A stretch of DNA of 64,000 bases from Weissella oryzae SG25 (GCF_000691805.2 NZ_DF820489.1:1-64000), one strand, 5' to 3'; numbered from the stretch's first letter, positions 51,800-61,746 are shown. Program-made: numbers and translations. Notes: a model not told the origin generated them from the sequence alone.

Positions 51800-53112
51800 C
51801 ACTTGCCCCCCGTCCGGTTAGCTGGATTCGTCCCTAAAATCTGCCAACTTCCAGCATACTTATAAAACCACTCAGGTTGCAAAATAACCGTATCAGTATC
51901 TGTGGTTTGCCAATAATAACCAATTTGTAGTCCTTCTATTTTAGTGGTGTCAACGCCAATCTGCCCAGCCCACTCTAAGGCCCCCGCCGTACTAGGTATC
52001 GTCACAACATCATCGTCATTAACCGGCAAAGGAACTTGCAGAGTTGTACCAGAAAAGGCTACCTCAAGATGCCCACTATTTACCATCTGAACTTTAACAG
52101 TACCTAAATTATCTGAGTTAAAGATTGGTAAACCATCAACGTTTAGTCGATATAACAAAGTTTTTCCATCATCCTCACTAGCAAAATAATTCATATTATC
52201 ACCAGTTTGCTGAATTTCATTTAGTGTATTGTAGCCAGTTGTCATCATCTTTGTTAAGCTAGGAGTCGCTTTTTGACCGTTAAAAACATCAAAAGTTGCC
52301 ATCTTAGCAGTTGGATTAATTACCAAACGCTTATTTTCACCATCAGCATAAACTGTATCACCACTAGCGTCTTGTGAACTATCAACTTGTTTACTATCTG
52401 AGAAAAGGCTACTTGCATAGGCTTGCATATTTGCGTTACTAATCAAATAACGGTATCTTTGCATCGGAACCGCCTGTTCATAGGATAAATTAATTTTTCC
52501 GGCTAGTTTTGTCCATTTTACAGGTGTTAAATGCGTTTGCTTCTCTATAGTTGGCAAAGCAACGCTCTTTTCGAGGACTTTATATGGATAAATTGCATGT
52601 TGCTCAGTACTATAAAAAGTAATTTGGTCTTGCTTATGGTCAAGTTGAACATAGTTAATACCTACGTTATTGGGTAAACGATATTGTTTCCCTAAAATAT
52701 CGTTTACAATCCCCCCAGCAACTTGATCTGGAAAAGCCAAGACCACGGTTCCCTCTCTCTGTAAGTTATTTAAGTAATCACTCTCTGCCAAGTTTTGCTT
52801 ATGCAAAGCTTTCACCTTATGGTCATTAACTTGTTTAACAATTTCATCCGTTAATGGCCTGAAATCACCAACACTTTCCATACCATTCTTTTGATTTAAA
52901 ACTAAAGCTGAAAAATCATAAATATCGCCAGTCGACCGGTTTGTTAATGTTTGTTGCTTTGAATTTGTTGGTTTAGCATCTAAGACCCTTTGTGGTGACT
53001 GCCAAAGCGCTAACGAAAAGATTAAGGACATCAAGATTGCAAGGCTCAAAAGTAAATACAACCCCAACTGTCTAACGATACGCCAACTACGCACCCAAAA
53101 ATCCCTAATCAT
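51799..53112 (-). CDS. walH: WalRK regulatory protein WalH (YycH)
   Basis: 437-residue protein starting MIRDFWVRSW (53112), where GAGG lies at the right distance and the start overlaps the walK stop codon. A longer in-frame form would run far into walK. A membrane helix (about 15-37) is followed by a large extracellular beta-rich YycH domain. With WalI it modulates the kinase WalK, which controls cell-wall hydrolases in Gram-positives. In place between walK and walI. Confidence 0.93.
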   Translation of the reverse strand: MIRDFWVRSWRIVRQLGLYLLLSLAILMSLIFSLALWQSPQRVLDAKPTNSKQQTLTNRSTGDIYDFSALVLNQKNGMESVGDFRPLTDEIVKQVNDHKVKALHKQNLAESDYLNNLQREGTVVLAFPDQVAGGIVNDILGKQYRLPNNVGINYVQLDHKQDQITFYSTEQHAIYPYKVLEKSVALPTIEKQTHLTPVKWTKLAGKINLSYEQAVPMQRYRYLISNANMQAYASSLFSDSKQVDSSQDASGDTVYADGENKRLVINPTAKMATFDVFNGQKATPSLTKMMTTGYNTLNEIQQTGDNMNYFASEDDGKTLLYRLNVDGLPIFNSDNLGTVKVQMVNSGHLEVAFSGTTLQVPLPVNDDDVVTIPSTAGALEWAGQIGVDTTKIEGLQIGYYWQTTDTDTVILQPEWFYKYAGSWQILGTNPANRTGGK

Positions 53113-54964
53113 CCCATTCATCCTCATCATCAAATGCTGTAAATGGGAAAGCAACGTAGAAGGTTGAGCCTTTACCTTCCTTTGATTCCACCCAAATTCG
53201 ACCGCCTGATTGTCGGACAATTTCGCGTGAAATTGCCAATCCTAAGCCGGTACCGCCTTGCGCCCGTGAGCGCGCCTTATCCACCCGGAAAAAGCGATCA
53301 AAGATATGAGCAACATCCTTTTGTGGAATCCCCAAACCTTGATCACGAATACTCAAAACCAATTCGGCTTCCTGTTCGTGCATTGCCACATGAATAATCC
53401 CACCATCAGGTGAGTACTTAATTGCATTATTCATAATATTATCAATAACTTGCGTAAACTTTGATGGATCAACCTCAACCCACGCTGGCGTTTTAACAAT
53501 GTCGCGCTCGATTGTATAATGCTTCTTAGGTTGCTCATCATTGGCAATAATCATATCAAACCGATTTAATATATAATTGACCAATTCAGTCAAATCGACA
53601 AATTCAGCATCCAAACGCATTGTTCCAGAATCCATACGAGATAGCTCTAAGAGGTCGTTAATCATCCGAATCATCCGACCAGTTTCATCCTGTGCTACCC
53701 GCAAAAAATTAGGAGCTATCTCAGGATCATTAATCGCTCCATCTTGTAGTGCATCAACATATGATTTAACTGATGTTAAAGGCGTACGTAATTCGTGAGA
53801 AACATTGGATACGAAGTCGCGCCGTTCCTGTTCAATCTGTTGTTGCTCCGTAATATCATGCAAAACAATTACCAACCCTGAAATGAACCCTGATGCTCGT
53901 TGAATCAAACTAAAATATGCCATAATAATCAACTGCTCATTGCCATGGCTAAAATCAAGCATTAACTCTTCATGTCCATCAAGCAGCTCACGTAGACTAT
54001 AATCTCCCCGAATATTTAAAACATCCAAAATCGAGCGCCCTTGTGCTTTTTCAGCATCTTCTTGCCCTGTAAACTGTAAGGCCATCGAATTAATCAAATT
54101 AATCCGGCCACGGCGATCAGTTGCAATCACGCCATCAGTCATATGCTCCAAAACCGAATCCAACCGTCGCCGTTCAAATTCAGTTGAATTCGTCGTTTCT
54201 TCAATCCGGTTAGCCAAAGCATTAACATTTTCTGCTAATTGTCCAATTTCATCGCGACTTTGAATTTGAATTTCACCAGAATAATCACCTTGAGCGATAC
54301 GGACTGTACGATCCTTAATTGCAGCAATCGGCTTAGTTAATGCACGTGAAATCACCACCGCCATCAACGCACCTAAAATAATAGCTAACAATGACGCAAC
54401 AAAATAAATCCGTGAGATATTGTCTAGGTTCTCATAAATCGTCTCTAAACTGGCCCTAACAACCACTACTCCCACTGTCTTATTTGTACCATTAACTTCT
54501 GTAACTAATGGTTTTACGACAATCTGATAGCGTGTTTTACCACTACTTTCAATTGGGTTTTTAGCGTACTTTTGACCAGCTAAAGCGTCCTTAACATTTT
54601 GATCCGTTGTTTTTTGTCCAATTGTATTTTGTGTATTAATATCTGTCGTACCACGAATGATACCACTTGCATCAATTACCTCAGCATCAGAAATACTGTT
54701 ATTATTTAAATTTGATAAAACAGTGTGAATCGTACTATTCGCTTGATCAGTATTACTATCCCCAAGTAAAGTTTGCGTTAACGAGTCACTAACATATGCC
54801 GGTAAGGCAATTTGATCTCGGAACGCTGCTAAATTTTGTCGTTCAAGTTGCTTAACAAAAAACGCTCCCACCAATTCCAAAGTCGCTAAAAGTGTGAGTA
54901 CGAAAACAACGGCAATTTTAAAATGAATTGATGTTAACAATCTTCTTAAACTAAATTTCTTCAT
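53105..54964 (-). CDS. walK: Cell-wall sensor histidine kinase WalK
   Basis: 619-residue kinase. Two membrane helices (about 15-37 and 184-205) frame an extracellular Cache-like domain. HAMP follows (about 205-258), then PAS (about 263-370), HisKA with His390 in NVSHELRTPLTSV, and the HATPase with NNAIKYSPDGG, DQGLGIPQKD and GTGLGLAISREIV. This is the complete WalK architecture. It probably senses wall status and phosphorylates WalR. A hairpin terminator lies just upstream, so its supply may be set relative to walR. The acidic DDEDEWDD tail is at the stop. Confidence 0.97.
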   Translation of the reverse strand: MKKFSLRRLLTSIHFKIAVVFVLTLLATLELVGAFFVKQLERQNLAAFRDQIALPAYVSDSLTQTLLGDSNTDQANSTIHTVLSNLNNNSISDAEVIDASGIIRGTTDINTQNTIGQKTTDQNVKDALAGQKYAKNPIESSGKTRYQIVVKPLVTEVNGTNKTVGVVVVRASLETIYENLDNISRIYFVASLLAIILGALMAVVISRALTKPIAAIKDRTVRIAQGDYSGEIQIQSRDEIGQLAENVNALANRIEETTNSTEFERRRLDSVLEHMTDGVIATDRRGRINLINSMALQFTGQEDAEKAQGRSILDVLNIRGDYSLRELLDGHEELMLDFSHGNEQLIIMAYFSLIQRASGFISGLVIVLHDITEQQQIEQERRDFVSNVSHELRTPLTSVKSYVDALQDGAINDPEIAPNFLRVAQDETGRMIRMINDLLELSRMDSGTMRLDAEFVDLTELVNYILNRFDMIIANDEQPKKHYTIERDIVKTPAWVEVDPSKFTQVIDNIMNNAIKYSPDGGIIHVAMHEQEAELVLSIRDQGLGIPQKDVAHIFDRFFRVDKARSRAQGGTGLGLAISREIVRQSGGRIWVESKEGKGSTFYVAFPFTAFDDEDEWDD

Positions 54965-54976
54965 AGTCTACTTTCC

Positions 54977-55014
54977 AAAAATAAAGGCTGGGGACAGAAG
55001 CACTATCCCCAGCC
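54977..55014 (-). terminator. Terminator between walR and walK
   Basis: Minus-strand stem GGCTGGGGA/TCCCCAGCC with an 11-base loop, then TTTATTTTT, ending about 12 bases before walK. It would cut walK transcription relative to walR unless there is read-through. Confidence 0.8.
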
Positions 55015-55051
55015 CCTGGGCCGAATTTTTATTTATATTTTTTAATACATA

Positions 55052-55756
55052 CTAATCATCCGAAACCTTTAAGTAATAACCCACCCCACGTCGAGTCATT
55101 AAAATTTGTGGATGGCTAGGCGTTTCTTCAATCTTTTCACGAATTCGTCGAACCGTTACATCAACTGTCCGAACATCACCGAAGTAATCATAACCCCAAA
55201 CAGTTTGCAACAAATCATCGCGCGTCATTACTTGTCCGATATGTTTAGCCAAATGGTGTAACAATTCGAACTCTCGATGGGTTAATTCAATATCTTCACC
55301 ATCTTTAGATACAATGTATGCATCTGGATGAATAACTAAAGAACCAACTTTAATGTCACTACTATCATCGATTGTCGTTTGCGAACTATTTGTGGAGCTT
55401 TGCCGGCGTAAATTAGCCTTAATCCGTGCTAGAAGCTCCCGATTTGAAAATGGCTTAGTGACATAGTCATCTGCACCCATCTCCAAACCCAAGACTTTAT
55501 CAATTTCTGAATCCTTAGCAGTAACCATAATTACAGGAACCTGAGAAACTGCACGAATCTGACGCAAAACCTCAGTCCCTTCAATTTCTGGCAACATCTG
55601 ATCCAAAAGAATCAAATCAGGTTCAGTTTCTTCAAACATTTCTAATGCGGCACGACCGTCCATTGCAACTACGACGTCATACCCTTCTTTAGTTAAATTA
55701 AATTTTATGATATCCGAAATCGGCTTTTCATCGTCAACAACGAGAATTTTACTCAT
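55052..55756 (-). CDS. walR: Response regulator WalR
   Basis: 234-residue OmpR-family regulator controlling peptidoglycan hydrolase genes. The receiver has Asp9/Asp10 (VVDDEK), phospho-acceptor Asp52 in [10 protein letters not shown], and Thr/Lys of VTAKDSE and [10 protein letters not shown]. The DNA-binding winged helix (about 130-230) has the [15 protein letters not shown] recognition helix and RGVGYYL. First gene of the wal operon, with AGAGGA upstream. Confidence 0.98.
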   Translation of the reverse strand: MSKILVVDDEKPISDIIKFNLTKEGYDVVVAMDGRAALEMFEETEPDLILLDQMLPEIEGTEVLRQIRAVSQVPVIMVTAKDSEIDKVLGLEMGADDYVTKPFSNRELLARIKANLRRQSSTNSSQTTIDDSSDIKVGSLVIHPDAYIVSKDGEDIELTHREFELLHHLAKHIGQVMTRDDLLQTVWGYDYFGDVRTVDVTVRRIREKIEETPSHPQILMTRRGVGYYLKVSDD

Positions 55757-55964
55757 ATTTCATATCCTCTCGTAAATAAACTAGTATGTTAAATTATATC
55801 ATGAATCCGGGTCACTCTAAATTAATGATACATTAAAGGGGAATAAAAACAAGTGGCCCTACTTTTCTTGAATAAATACCGCGCTTCTACCAGCCTAATA
55901 AACTTAAAATGCGTTTTTATCACCAGAGTGTATTCCGCTGGCTAAGCATACATTTCTAAAGATT

Positions 55965-56003
55965 AAAAAAAGCACCTGGCTATAAAACTAACCAAGCGCT
56001 TTT
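55965..56003 (-). terminator. Terminator of first tRNA-Lys
   Basis: Minus-strand stem AAGCGCTTGG/CCAGGTGCTT, one G-T pair, then a run of T. Confidence 0.85.
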
Positions 56004-56008
56004 ATAGA

Positions 56009-56081
56009 TGGGCAGTCAGGGGCTCGAACCCTGGACCCACGGATTAAGAGTCCGTTGCTCTACCAACTGAGCTAACTGCCC
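56009..56081 (-). tRNA. tRNA-Lys (anticodon CTT), copy 1
   Basis: 73-base cloverleaf. Acceptor GGGCAGT/ACTGCCC, D arm GCTC/GAGC, anticodon arm ACGGA-CTCTTAA-TCCGT with anticodon CTT, T arm CAGGG-TTCGAGC-CCCTG, and discriminator A. The CCA end is not encoded. It decodes AAG. It has its own terminator at 56003-55965. Confidence 0.97.
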
Positions 56082-56147
56082 ATATGTTATTTCTCAACAA
56101 CAGATAATAATATACTGCAAATCACCAGGCATTGCAAGCATTAAACA

Positions 56148-56187
56148 AATAAAAAGTGCTTAGTAGTTAAAAACTACCAAGCACTTA
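56148..56187 (-). terminator. Terminator of second tRNA-Lys
   Basis: Minus-strand stem AAGTGCTTGGTAGTT/AACTACTAAGCACTT, closed by TTT and followed by TTTTTATTTG. Confidence 0.9.
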
Positions 56188-56191
56188 CTTA

Positions 56192-56264
56192 TGGGCAGTC
56201 AGGGGCTCGAACCCTGGACCCACGGATTAAGAGTCCGTTGCTCTACCAACTGAGCTAACTGCCC
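56192..56264 (-). tRNA. tRNA-Lys (anticodon CTT), copy 2
   Basis: 73 bases identical over the whole tRNA to copy 1 (56009-56081), CCA not encoded, anticodon CTT. About 110 bases separate the genes, each with a separate terminator of different sequence, so they are independent transcription units. Confidence 0.97.
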
Positions 56265-56341
56265 ATGCGTTATCTTTTAAACAACGAATATAAATATAGC
56301 ATATTGAACCAAAAGGAGCAAGTCATTTTAATAATGCGTAC

Positions 56342-56371
56342 AAAAAAAGCCGAATAAAAATTCGGCTTTAA
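56342..56371 (-). terminator. rpsR terminator
   Basis: Minus-strand stem AAAGCCGAAT/ATTCGGCTTT and a TTTT loop, followed by T-runs. Ends the rpsF-ssb-rpsR operon. Confidence 0.9.
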
Positions 56372-56385
56372 TCATTTTAAAGATC

Positions 56386-56628
56386 TTAGTCTTCCGCAAC
56401 GAAAGGCAAAAGACCCATGATACGAGAGCGCTTGATAGCTGTCGTAACTTTACGTTGGTTCTTAGCAGATGTACCCGTAACACGACGAGGCAAAATCTTA
56501 CCGCGTTCTGAGATGAAACGCTCCAACAATTCAGTGTCCTTGTAGTCCACATATTCAATGTGGTTGGCTGCGATGAAATCAACCTTACGACGACGGCGAG
56601 GGCCGCCACCACGACGTTGTTGTGCCAT
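56386..56628 (-). CDS. rpsR: 30S ribosomal protein S18
   Basis: 80 residues, the usual length. The basic N-terminus ([13 protein letters not shown]), IDYKD-like [13 protein letters not shown] and [11 protein letters not shown] match S18, which binds 16S rRNA together with S6. Third gene of rpsF-ssb-rpsR, 42 bases behind ssb. GGAGG-like sites precede ATG. Confidence 0.98.
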   Translation of the reverse strand: MAQQRRGGGPRRRRKVDFIAANHIEYVDYKDTELLERFISERGKILPRRVTGTSAKNQRKVTTAIKRSRIMGLLPFVAED

Positions 56629-56670
56629 GATATATTCCTCCTGATAGACTTTTATTGAACGATCTGTTAA

Positions 56671-57210
56671 TTAGAATGGTAAATCGTCATCAGAAATATC
56701 AACTTCTTGACCGCCACCAAATGGATCATTATTTACTGGGGCTTGTTGGTTAGCGTTACCACCAAACGAATTGCCACCATTTGATGCTGGTGCACCAAAT
56801 GGATTGCTATCCGTCTGAGAATTATAACCACCATTGTTACCAGCAAAATTATTGCTTGTTCCTTGGCTACCACGACGAGCTTCACGATCAGCACGACTCT
56901 CAAGGAAGGTGAAGTTATCCACTACCACTTCCGTAATATATCGACGTTGACCACTCTGATCATCATATGAACGGGTTTGAAGACGTCCCTCAATTCCAAC
57001 TAAAGAACCTTTACTAAAGAAATTAGCAAAATTTTCTGCTGGTTTACGCCAGATAACGGCATTTATGAAATCGGCCTCACGCTCTCCATTGGCGTTCGTA
57101 TAAGAACGATCAACAGCTAACGTAAAAGATGCTACAGCTGCGCCTGATTGTGTATAACGCAATTCAACATCACGTGTTAAACGTCCAGTCAAAACAACTC
57201 GATTAATCAT
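56671..57210 (-). CDS. ssb: Single-stranded DNA-binding protein
   Basis: 179-residue SSB that coats single-stranded DNA in replication and repair. The OB fold (about 1-105) starts [19 protein letters not shown], continues with [22 protein letters not shown] and [11 protein letters not shown], and is followed by a Gly/Asn/Gln-rich linker. The C-terminal tip is DISDDDLPF, which recruits partner proteins. Lies between rpsF and rpsR, the usual Firmicutes arrangement. AAAGGAG precedes ATG. Confidence 0.98.
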   Translation of the reverse strand: MINRVVLTGRLTRDVELRYTQSGAAVASFTLAVDRSYTNANGEREADFINAVIWRKPAENFANFFSKGSLVGIEGRLQTRSYDDQSGQRRYITEVVVDNFTFLESRADREARRGSQGTSNNFAGNNGGYNSQTDSNPFGAPASNGGNSFGGNANQQAPVNNDPFGGGQEVDISDDDLPF

Positions 57211-57261
57211 TGAGGTACTCCTTTCTAATGATAAAAACCACTAATTTCCAGTGATTTAAAC

Positions 57262-57570
57262 TTACTTAGCTGATGCAAAATCGCGCTTAACGATCATGTG
57301 ACGCAAGATATCAGCTGAAATCTTTGCCAAACGATCAAATTCGTTAATAGCAGCATCGTCAGTTGCTGTGAAGTTTACCAAATGGTAAGTACCCTCACGG
57401 TAACCAGCAATTTCGTATGCAAAACGACGTGATGACCAGTCTTTTGACTCAGCCACCGTTGCACCGTTGTCCGCCAAGATAGTGTCGAAACGCTCAACCA
57501 ATGCCTTTTTAGCATCAGAATCCATGTCAGGGCGAATAATGTACGTTAATTCGTATTGTGTAGGCTCCAT
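57262..57570 (-). CDS. rpsF: 30S ribosomal protein S6
   Basis: 102 residues from [14 protein letters not shown] (57570), with AAAGGAGGAAAA just upstream; the longer frame would start inside the leader. S6 binds 16S rRNA with S18. First gene of rpsF-ssb-rpsR, about 85 bases downstream of a consensus-spaced promoter. Confidence 0.97.
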   Translation of the reverse strand: MEPTQYELTYIIRPDMDSDAKKALVERFDTILADNGATVAESKDWSSRRFAYEIAGYREGTYHLVNFTATDDAAINEFDRLAKISADILRHMIVKRDFASAK

Positions 57571-57584
57571 TGTATTTTCCTCCT

Positions 57585-57649
57585 TTTGGTCTATGGCCGA
57601 AAATTTCGGCAAGAAGTATCACCGAGCCAAAACTCGATATTACTCACAA
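57585..57649 (-). promoter_or_regulatory. Possible S6:S18 autoregulatory leader of rpsF
   Basis: The leader contains a GCCGAA/TTCGGC hairpin (near 57596-57612) flanked by GGT and ACC that can close it. A CCG in an internal loop is the hallmark of the known S6:S18-binding leader. I see the hairpin and a CCG, but I cannot confirm the bulge pattern by eye. Confidence 0.35.
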
Positions 57650-57655
57650 TTAAAT

Positions 57656-57684
57656 ATTTTACACGTCTAGCATCGAATTAGCAA
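57656..57684 (-). promoter_or_regulatory. rpsF operon promoter
   Basis: TTGCTA (57684-57679), 17 bases, TAAAAT (57661-57656) on the minus strand. Confidence 0.7.
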
Positions 57685-57730
57685 GAAATTAAACTAAACC
57701 ATATTGGTCCCCTTGCTATAATATGATACA

Positions 57731-57765
57731 AAGAAAGCCACAAGCGACTAATCGCTCTGTGGCCT
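57731..57765 (-). terminator. prs terminator
   Basis: Minus-strand stem GCCACA-G-AGCGA/TCGCT-T-GTGGC, loop TTAG, then TTTCTTTG. Confidence 0.85.
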
Positions 57766-57776
57766 TCACACATCTT

Positions 57777-58760
57777 TTACTTAGGACTATGGAAACGGGT
57801 CTTAAATAGGGTTGAAACTGCTTTATTTTCATTGATGCGCTTAATTGCTTCACCAATTAAATCAGCCGTTGTAACCTGCACTAGCTTAGGAAACTTCTTC
57901 TCCTCAGGTAGGTTGATTGAATCAGTTACAATAACTTGTTCGAAAGCTGATTCTTGCAAGACTTCCTTAGCATGCCCTGAGAACACTGCATGAGTTGCAA
58001 CAACATAAACTTCAGCAGCCCCTTCATCTTTAAGCTTTTGTGCCCCTTTACTAATCGTTCCACCTGTATCAATCATATCATCAATCATAATAGCTCGTTT
58101 ACCTTGCACATTTCCAATGATATTCATAATTTGTGCGACATTAGCTTTTGGACGACGCTTATCGATGATTGCAATTGGTTCGCGTGAACCCAGTAACTCT
58201 GCTAAAGCACGTGCCCGTGTTACACCGCCATGATCAGGTGATACAACCACCGTATTTTCATTGGCAATACCACTCGTTAATAGATAATCCGCCAATAAAG
58301 GTGCGCCTAGCATGTGATCAACTGGAATATCAAAGAAACCTTGAATTTGCGCGGCATGCATATCCAAAACTAAGACCCGAGTTACGCCAGCATGCTCTAG
58401 CATATTTGCCACTAACTTAGCCGTAATTGGCTCACGTGACCGTGCTTTACGGTCTTGTCGTGCGTAACCATAATAAGGCATAACAACATTGATTGTTGCC
58501 GCACTAGCACGACGTAAAGCATCAATCATAATCATTAATTCCATCAAATTATCATTTACCGGTGCTGACGTTGGTTGAATGATATACACATTGTCACCAC
58601 GTACTGACTCTTCAATATTAATCTGAATTTCACCATCAGCAAAACGAGCAATATTTATCTTCGAAAGTTCAACGCCAATTGAAGCTGCAATCTTTTCTGC
58701 CAAAGGGATATTACTACTTAGTGAAAAGAGCTTCAAATGTGGATCCGCGTAGGTCGCCAT
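57777..58760 (-). CDS. prs: Ribose-phosphate pyrophosphokinase
   Basis: Makes PRPP from ribose 5-phosphate and ATP for nucleotide, His and NAD synthesis. 327 residues starting [17 protein letters not shown] (58760), with TTGGAGGA upstream; the longer frame lacks such a site. [20 protein letters not shown] is the ATP-binding loop, [19 protein letters not shown] the flexible loop, and [19 protein letters not shown] the PRPP-binding loop. A terminator follows. The product feeds pyrE in this window. Confidence 0.96.
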   Translation of the reverse strand: MATYADPHLKLFSLSSNIPLAEKIAASIGVELSKINIARFADGEIQINIEESVRGDNVYIIQPTSAPVNDNLMELMIMIDALRRASAATINVVMPYYGYARQDRKARSREPITAKLVANMLEHAGVTRVLVLDMHAAQIQGFFDIPVDHMLGAPLLADYLLTSGIANENTVVVSPDHGGVTRARALAELLGSREPIAIIDKRRPKANVAQIMNIIGNVQGKRAIMIDDMIDTGGTISKGAQKLKDEGAAEVYVVATHAVFSGHAKEVLQESAFEQVIVTDSINLPEEKKFPKLVQVTTADLIGEAIKRINENKAVSTLFKTRFHSPK

Positions 58761-58830
58761 AGTGTCCTCCAATTTATGCCAGGCTTGTCCGGCCATTTCT
58801 ATTCTTACTACCCATTGTAACAAAAAAAGC

Positions 58831-58861
58831 AAACAAAAAGCCACCGCAAGCGGTAGCTTTC
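58831..58861 (-). terminator. adhE terminator
   Basis: Minus-strand stem AAAGCTACCGC/GCGGTGGCTTT, closing loop TT, then TTGTTTGC and a run of T. Confidence 0.85.
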
Positions 58862-58892
58862 TGTTGGATATTTTGAAACAAATCATCAGAGC

Positions 58893-61595
58893 TTAATATA
58901 AGTCGTTCAAAAGTTCCTTAATTTCGCTCAAACGTGGTTGGCGTGGGTTACCAGGCGTGCATTGATCATCGTAAACCAAGTCAGTTAGCTTATCGATTGA
59001 GTTAGTCAAAGCATCCTTAGTAACACCGTTACCTGACAATGTAGTATTAACATCAAGCGCAGCGGCCAAATCCTTAATCTTTTTCAACAAAGCATCAACC
59101 AAAGCTGCATCATCCTTACCCTCTAAGCCAATATGGCGGGCAATATCTGCATAATCCTTTTGAGCTGTGTATGTCTCATAACGTGGGAATGGCGTACGCT
59201 TAACATTACCAGTTACCGCATTAAACTTAATGACATGTGACATGGCAATTGTAATCGCCAAACCGTGTGGCAAACCGAACTCACCACCAATTTTGTGGGC
59301 TAATGAGTGATTCAAGCCCAAGAAGGCGTTAGCAAATGACATACCTGCCAAAGTTGCTGCATAGTGAACCTTTGCTCGGGCAATCTGACCTTCCTTAGTT
59401 GGATGTGCTGGATCGTAGTGATATGACGTCTCCAAGTTATCAAAGATGCACTTGATTGCTTGGAGTGCCCATGGACGAGTGAATTGTGATGACATCACTG
59501 AAACATATGACTCTAAGGCGTGTGACAAAGCATCTAGACCGGAGAAGGCCACAGTACGCTTAGGCACCGTCATTACAAATTCAGGGTCAACAATCGCAAC
59601 TTGTGGTGTCAACTCATAGTCAGCCAATGGGTACTTAACGTGAGTTTCGTCATCAGTAATAACCGCAAATGGTGTTACTTCTGAACCAGTTCCTGAAGTC
59701 GTTGGAATCGCAACCAACTGCGTCAAAACTTGGTGGTCAAACTTAACGATTCGCTTACGAATATCCATAAACTTTTGGGCCATTTGTTGGAACAATTCCT
59801 TCAAAGCACGGTCATCATCCAAGATACCTTCATGACCAGGTTGTTGTGCATATTCATAGATAAAGCGACCAACCTTACCAGCATCAAGGGCTGATCCACC
59901 ACCGATAGTAATCACAGTATCAGGTTGGAATTGAGCCATTTGACGGGCAATATCGATTGCTTGCTTCAAAGTTGGATCTGGTTGAACCGTACCATACAAT
60001 GACGTCTTAATCACTGTCTCGTGCAAGGCAAATTGATCCAAGACCTTGTCAACGAAGCCAAACTTAACCATACCAGGGTCGGCAACGATAAAGGCACGAT
60101 CAACACCTGGTAATTCTTGTAGGTAAGTAATTGCATTACTTTCGTAGTAAATATTGTTAGGAATCCGAACCCACTGTGGTCGGTTACGACGACGGGCAAC
60201 AGTCTTAATATTTAGCAAATCGTAAGTAGATAGATTATGTGACAATGAATTCTTCCCCCATGATCCTGTTCCAAGCGTCAATGATGGGCGCAAAGCATCC
60301 GTGTAAATATCACCAACACCACCAATTGAGTCTGGTTGGTTAACCAAAATACGAGCAACACCAATTGCATCTGCATACTCTTTGACAAATGGATCGTCTT
60401 GAGCACCGATTTGAATTGCTGCATTGTGCCCAGCACCTTGATAGTTCAACAAACTTTGAACAATTTCGATACCTTCTTGTCGATCAGCTGCTTTATAAAC
60501 TGACAACAAAGGACTCAACTTTTCAGATGACAAAGCTTCACCGATGTTCTTCTTATCCAACTCAAAAAGCAAAACATCTTTGTCAGCTGGAATCTTTACG
60601 CCAGCATTCTTAGCAATCCATTGACCTGACATTCCAGCAACTGGTCCAGCGACACCGAAACCTTCGGCGTTTGGCTTAAAGACAAAGTTAGCAATCTTAT
60701 CATAGTCGCGCTTTGGTGTTAGATAAGCACCTTGGGCTTGTAATTTAGCCATAAATTCATCATAAACAGAAGCATCGATTACAACTGAGTTTTCAGTCGC
60801 ACAGATCATACCATTATCAAAACGCTTTGATAACAATAAATCTTCAACAGCCCGGTTAATATTGGCAGTCTTATCAATGTAAACAGCTCCGTTTCCAGCT
60901 CCGACACCCATTGAAGGGTTACCAGAACGTAGGGCGGCATTAACCATTGAAGGACCACCAGTTGCCAAAATTGAGGCAATCTTTGGGTTTTGAATCAAAG
61001 CACTAGTTCCATCAAGTGATGGTGTCTCAATCCATTGGATAAAGTTCTTAGGTGCACCAGCTGCAACGGCTGCTTCATACACAATCTTTGCAGCATGTGA
61101 TGATGACTTTTGTGCTTGTGGGTGGAAGGCAAAAACAATTACGTTTCGTGTCTTAGCTGTAAGCATTGACTTAAAAATTGCCGTTGAAGTTGGATTAGTT
61201 GTTGGTACAATACCAGCTAAAATTCCAAGTGGTGCGGCTAATTCAACCTTACCAGTTACACGATCTTCATTGATAACGCCAACTGTCTTATCTTTTTTGA
61301 TTGCATTGTAAACTGATTCAGAAGCAAAACGATTCTTTGTATCCTTATCTTCAACAACCCCACGGCCTGTTTCGGCGTAAGCCTCATGGGCCAATAGCAA
61401 AGAGTTCTCTGAACCTGCTAGAGCCATTGCTGCGACAATCTTATCAACTTGTGCTTGACTATAAGTTGAGAATTCTTTCAATGCAATTTCAGCCTTGTCG
61501 ACCAAAGCTGAAGTCATTTCCTTGGCTGCTTCAAAGCGAGCGGCCTTCTCTTCTGCTGTTAAAACTTTCTTCTTAGGTGCGGTAGCTTCTGCCAT
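58893..61595 (-). CDS. adhE: Bifunctional acetaldehyde-CoA/alcohol dehydrogenase
   Basis: 900-residue AdhE making ethanol from acetyl-CoA with two NADH, the redox outlet of heterolactic fermentation. The start is MAEATAPKKK (61595), with AAGGAGA upstream. The N-terminal aldehyde dehydrogenase half has the catalytic Cys in NGMICATENSVV (about 246), and a linker joins it to a C-terminal iron alcohol dehydrogenase with GGGSALDAGK, TTSGTGSEVTPF and GLNHSLAHKIGGEFGLPHG. It is monocistronic and preceded by several regulatory sites. Confidence 0.97.
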   Translation of the reverse strand: MAEATAPKKKVLTAEEKAARFEAAKEMTSALVDKAEIALKEFSTYSQAQVDKIVAAMALAGSENSLLLAHEAYAETGRGVVEDKDTKNRFASESVYNAIKKDKTVGVINEDRVTGKVELAAPLGILAGIVPTTNPTSTAIFKSMLTAKTRNVIVFAFHPQAQKSSSHAAKIVYEAAVAAGAPKNFIQWIETPSLDGTSALIQNPKIASILATGGPSMVNAALRSGNPSMGVGAGNGAVYIDKTANINRAVEDLLLSKRFDNGMICATENSVVIDASVYDEFMAKLQAQGAYLTPKRDYDKIANFVFKPNAEGFGVAGPVAGMSGQWIAKNAGVKIPADKDVLLFELDKKNIGEALSSEKLSPLLSVYKAADRQEGIEIVQSLLNYQGAGHNAAIQIGAQDDPFVKEYADAIGVARILVNQPDSIGGVGDIYTDALRPSLTLGTGSWGKNSLSHNLSTYDLLNIKTVARRRNRPQWVRIPNNIYYESNAITYLQELPGVDRAFIVADPGMVKFGFVDKVLDQFALHETVIKTSLYGTVQPDPTLKQAIDIARQMAQFQPDTVITIGGGSALDAGKVGRFIYEYAQQPGHEGILDDDRALKELFQQMAQKFMDIRKRIVKFDHQVLTQLVAIPTTSGTGSEVTPFAVITDDETHVKYPLADYELTPQVAIVDPEFVMTVPKRTVAFSGLDALSHALESYVSVMSSQFTRPWALQAIKCIFDNLETSYHYDPAHPTKEGQIARAKVHYAATLAGMSFANAFLGLNHSLAHKIGGEFGLPHGLAITIAMSHVIKFNAVTGNVKRTPFPRYETYTAQKDYADIARHIGLEGKDDAALVDALLKKIKDLAAALDVNTTLSGNGVTKDALTNSIDKLTDLVYDDQCTPGNPRQPRLSEIKELLNDLY

Positions 61596-61650
61596 GAAAA
61601 TTTCTCCTTCGATTTTCACTATATTTGTTTGCTCATTTATTAACATGATT

Positions 61651-61678
61651 AGTATAACATTTCACAACATCTTGTCAA
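61651..61678 (-). promoter_or_regulatory. adhE promoter
   Basis: TTGACA (61678-61673), 16 bases, TATACT (61656-61651). A Rex-like half site TTGTGAAATGTTATA covers the spacer and -10 box. Confidence 0.7.
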
Positions 61679-61689
61679 TACCTCTTATA

Positions 61690-61708
61690 AAAGAGATTAA
61701 ATCTCTTT
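61690..61708. promoter_or_regulatory. Inverted repeat upstream of adhE
   Basis: AAAGAGATT-A-AATCTCTTT, a perfect 9-base inverted repeat with one central base, just upstream of the -35 box. A possible operator for an unknown regulator. Confidence 0.45.
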
Positions 61709-61728
61709 CAAACACCAATAAAAAGCAT

Positions 61729-61744
61729 ATGAATGCGTTTCCAT
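61729..61744. promoter_or_regulatory. cre site upstream of adhE
   Basis: ATGGAAACGCATTCAT (minus strand) fits the consensus WTGNAANCGNWNNCW at every position. It lies about 50 bases upstream of the -35, the position where CcpA usually activates. Confidence 0.6.
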
Positions 61745-61746
61745 AA

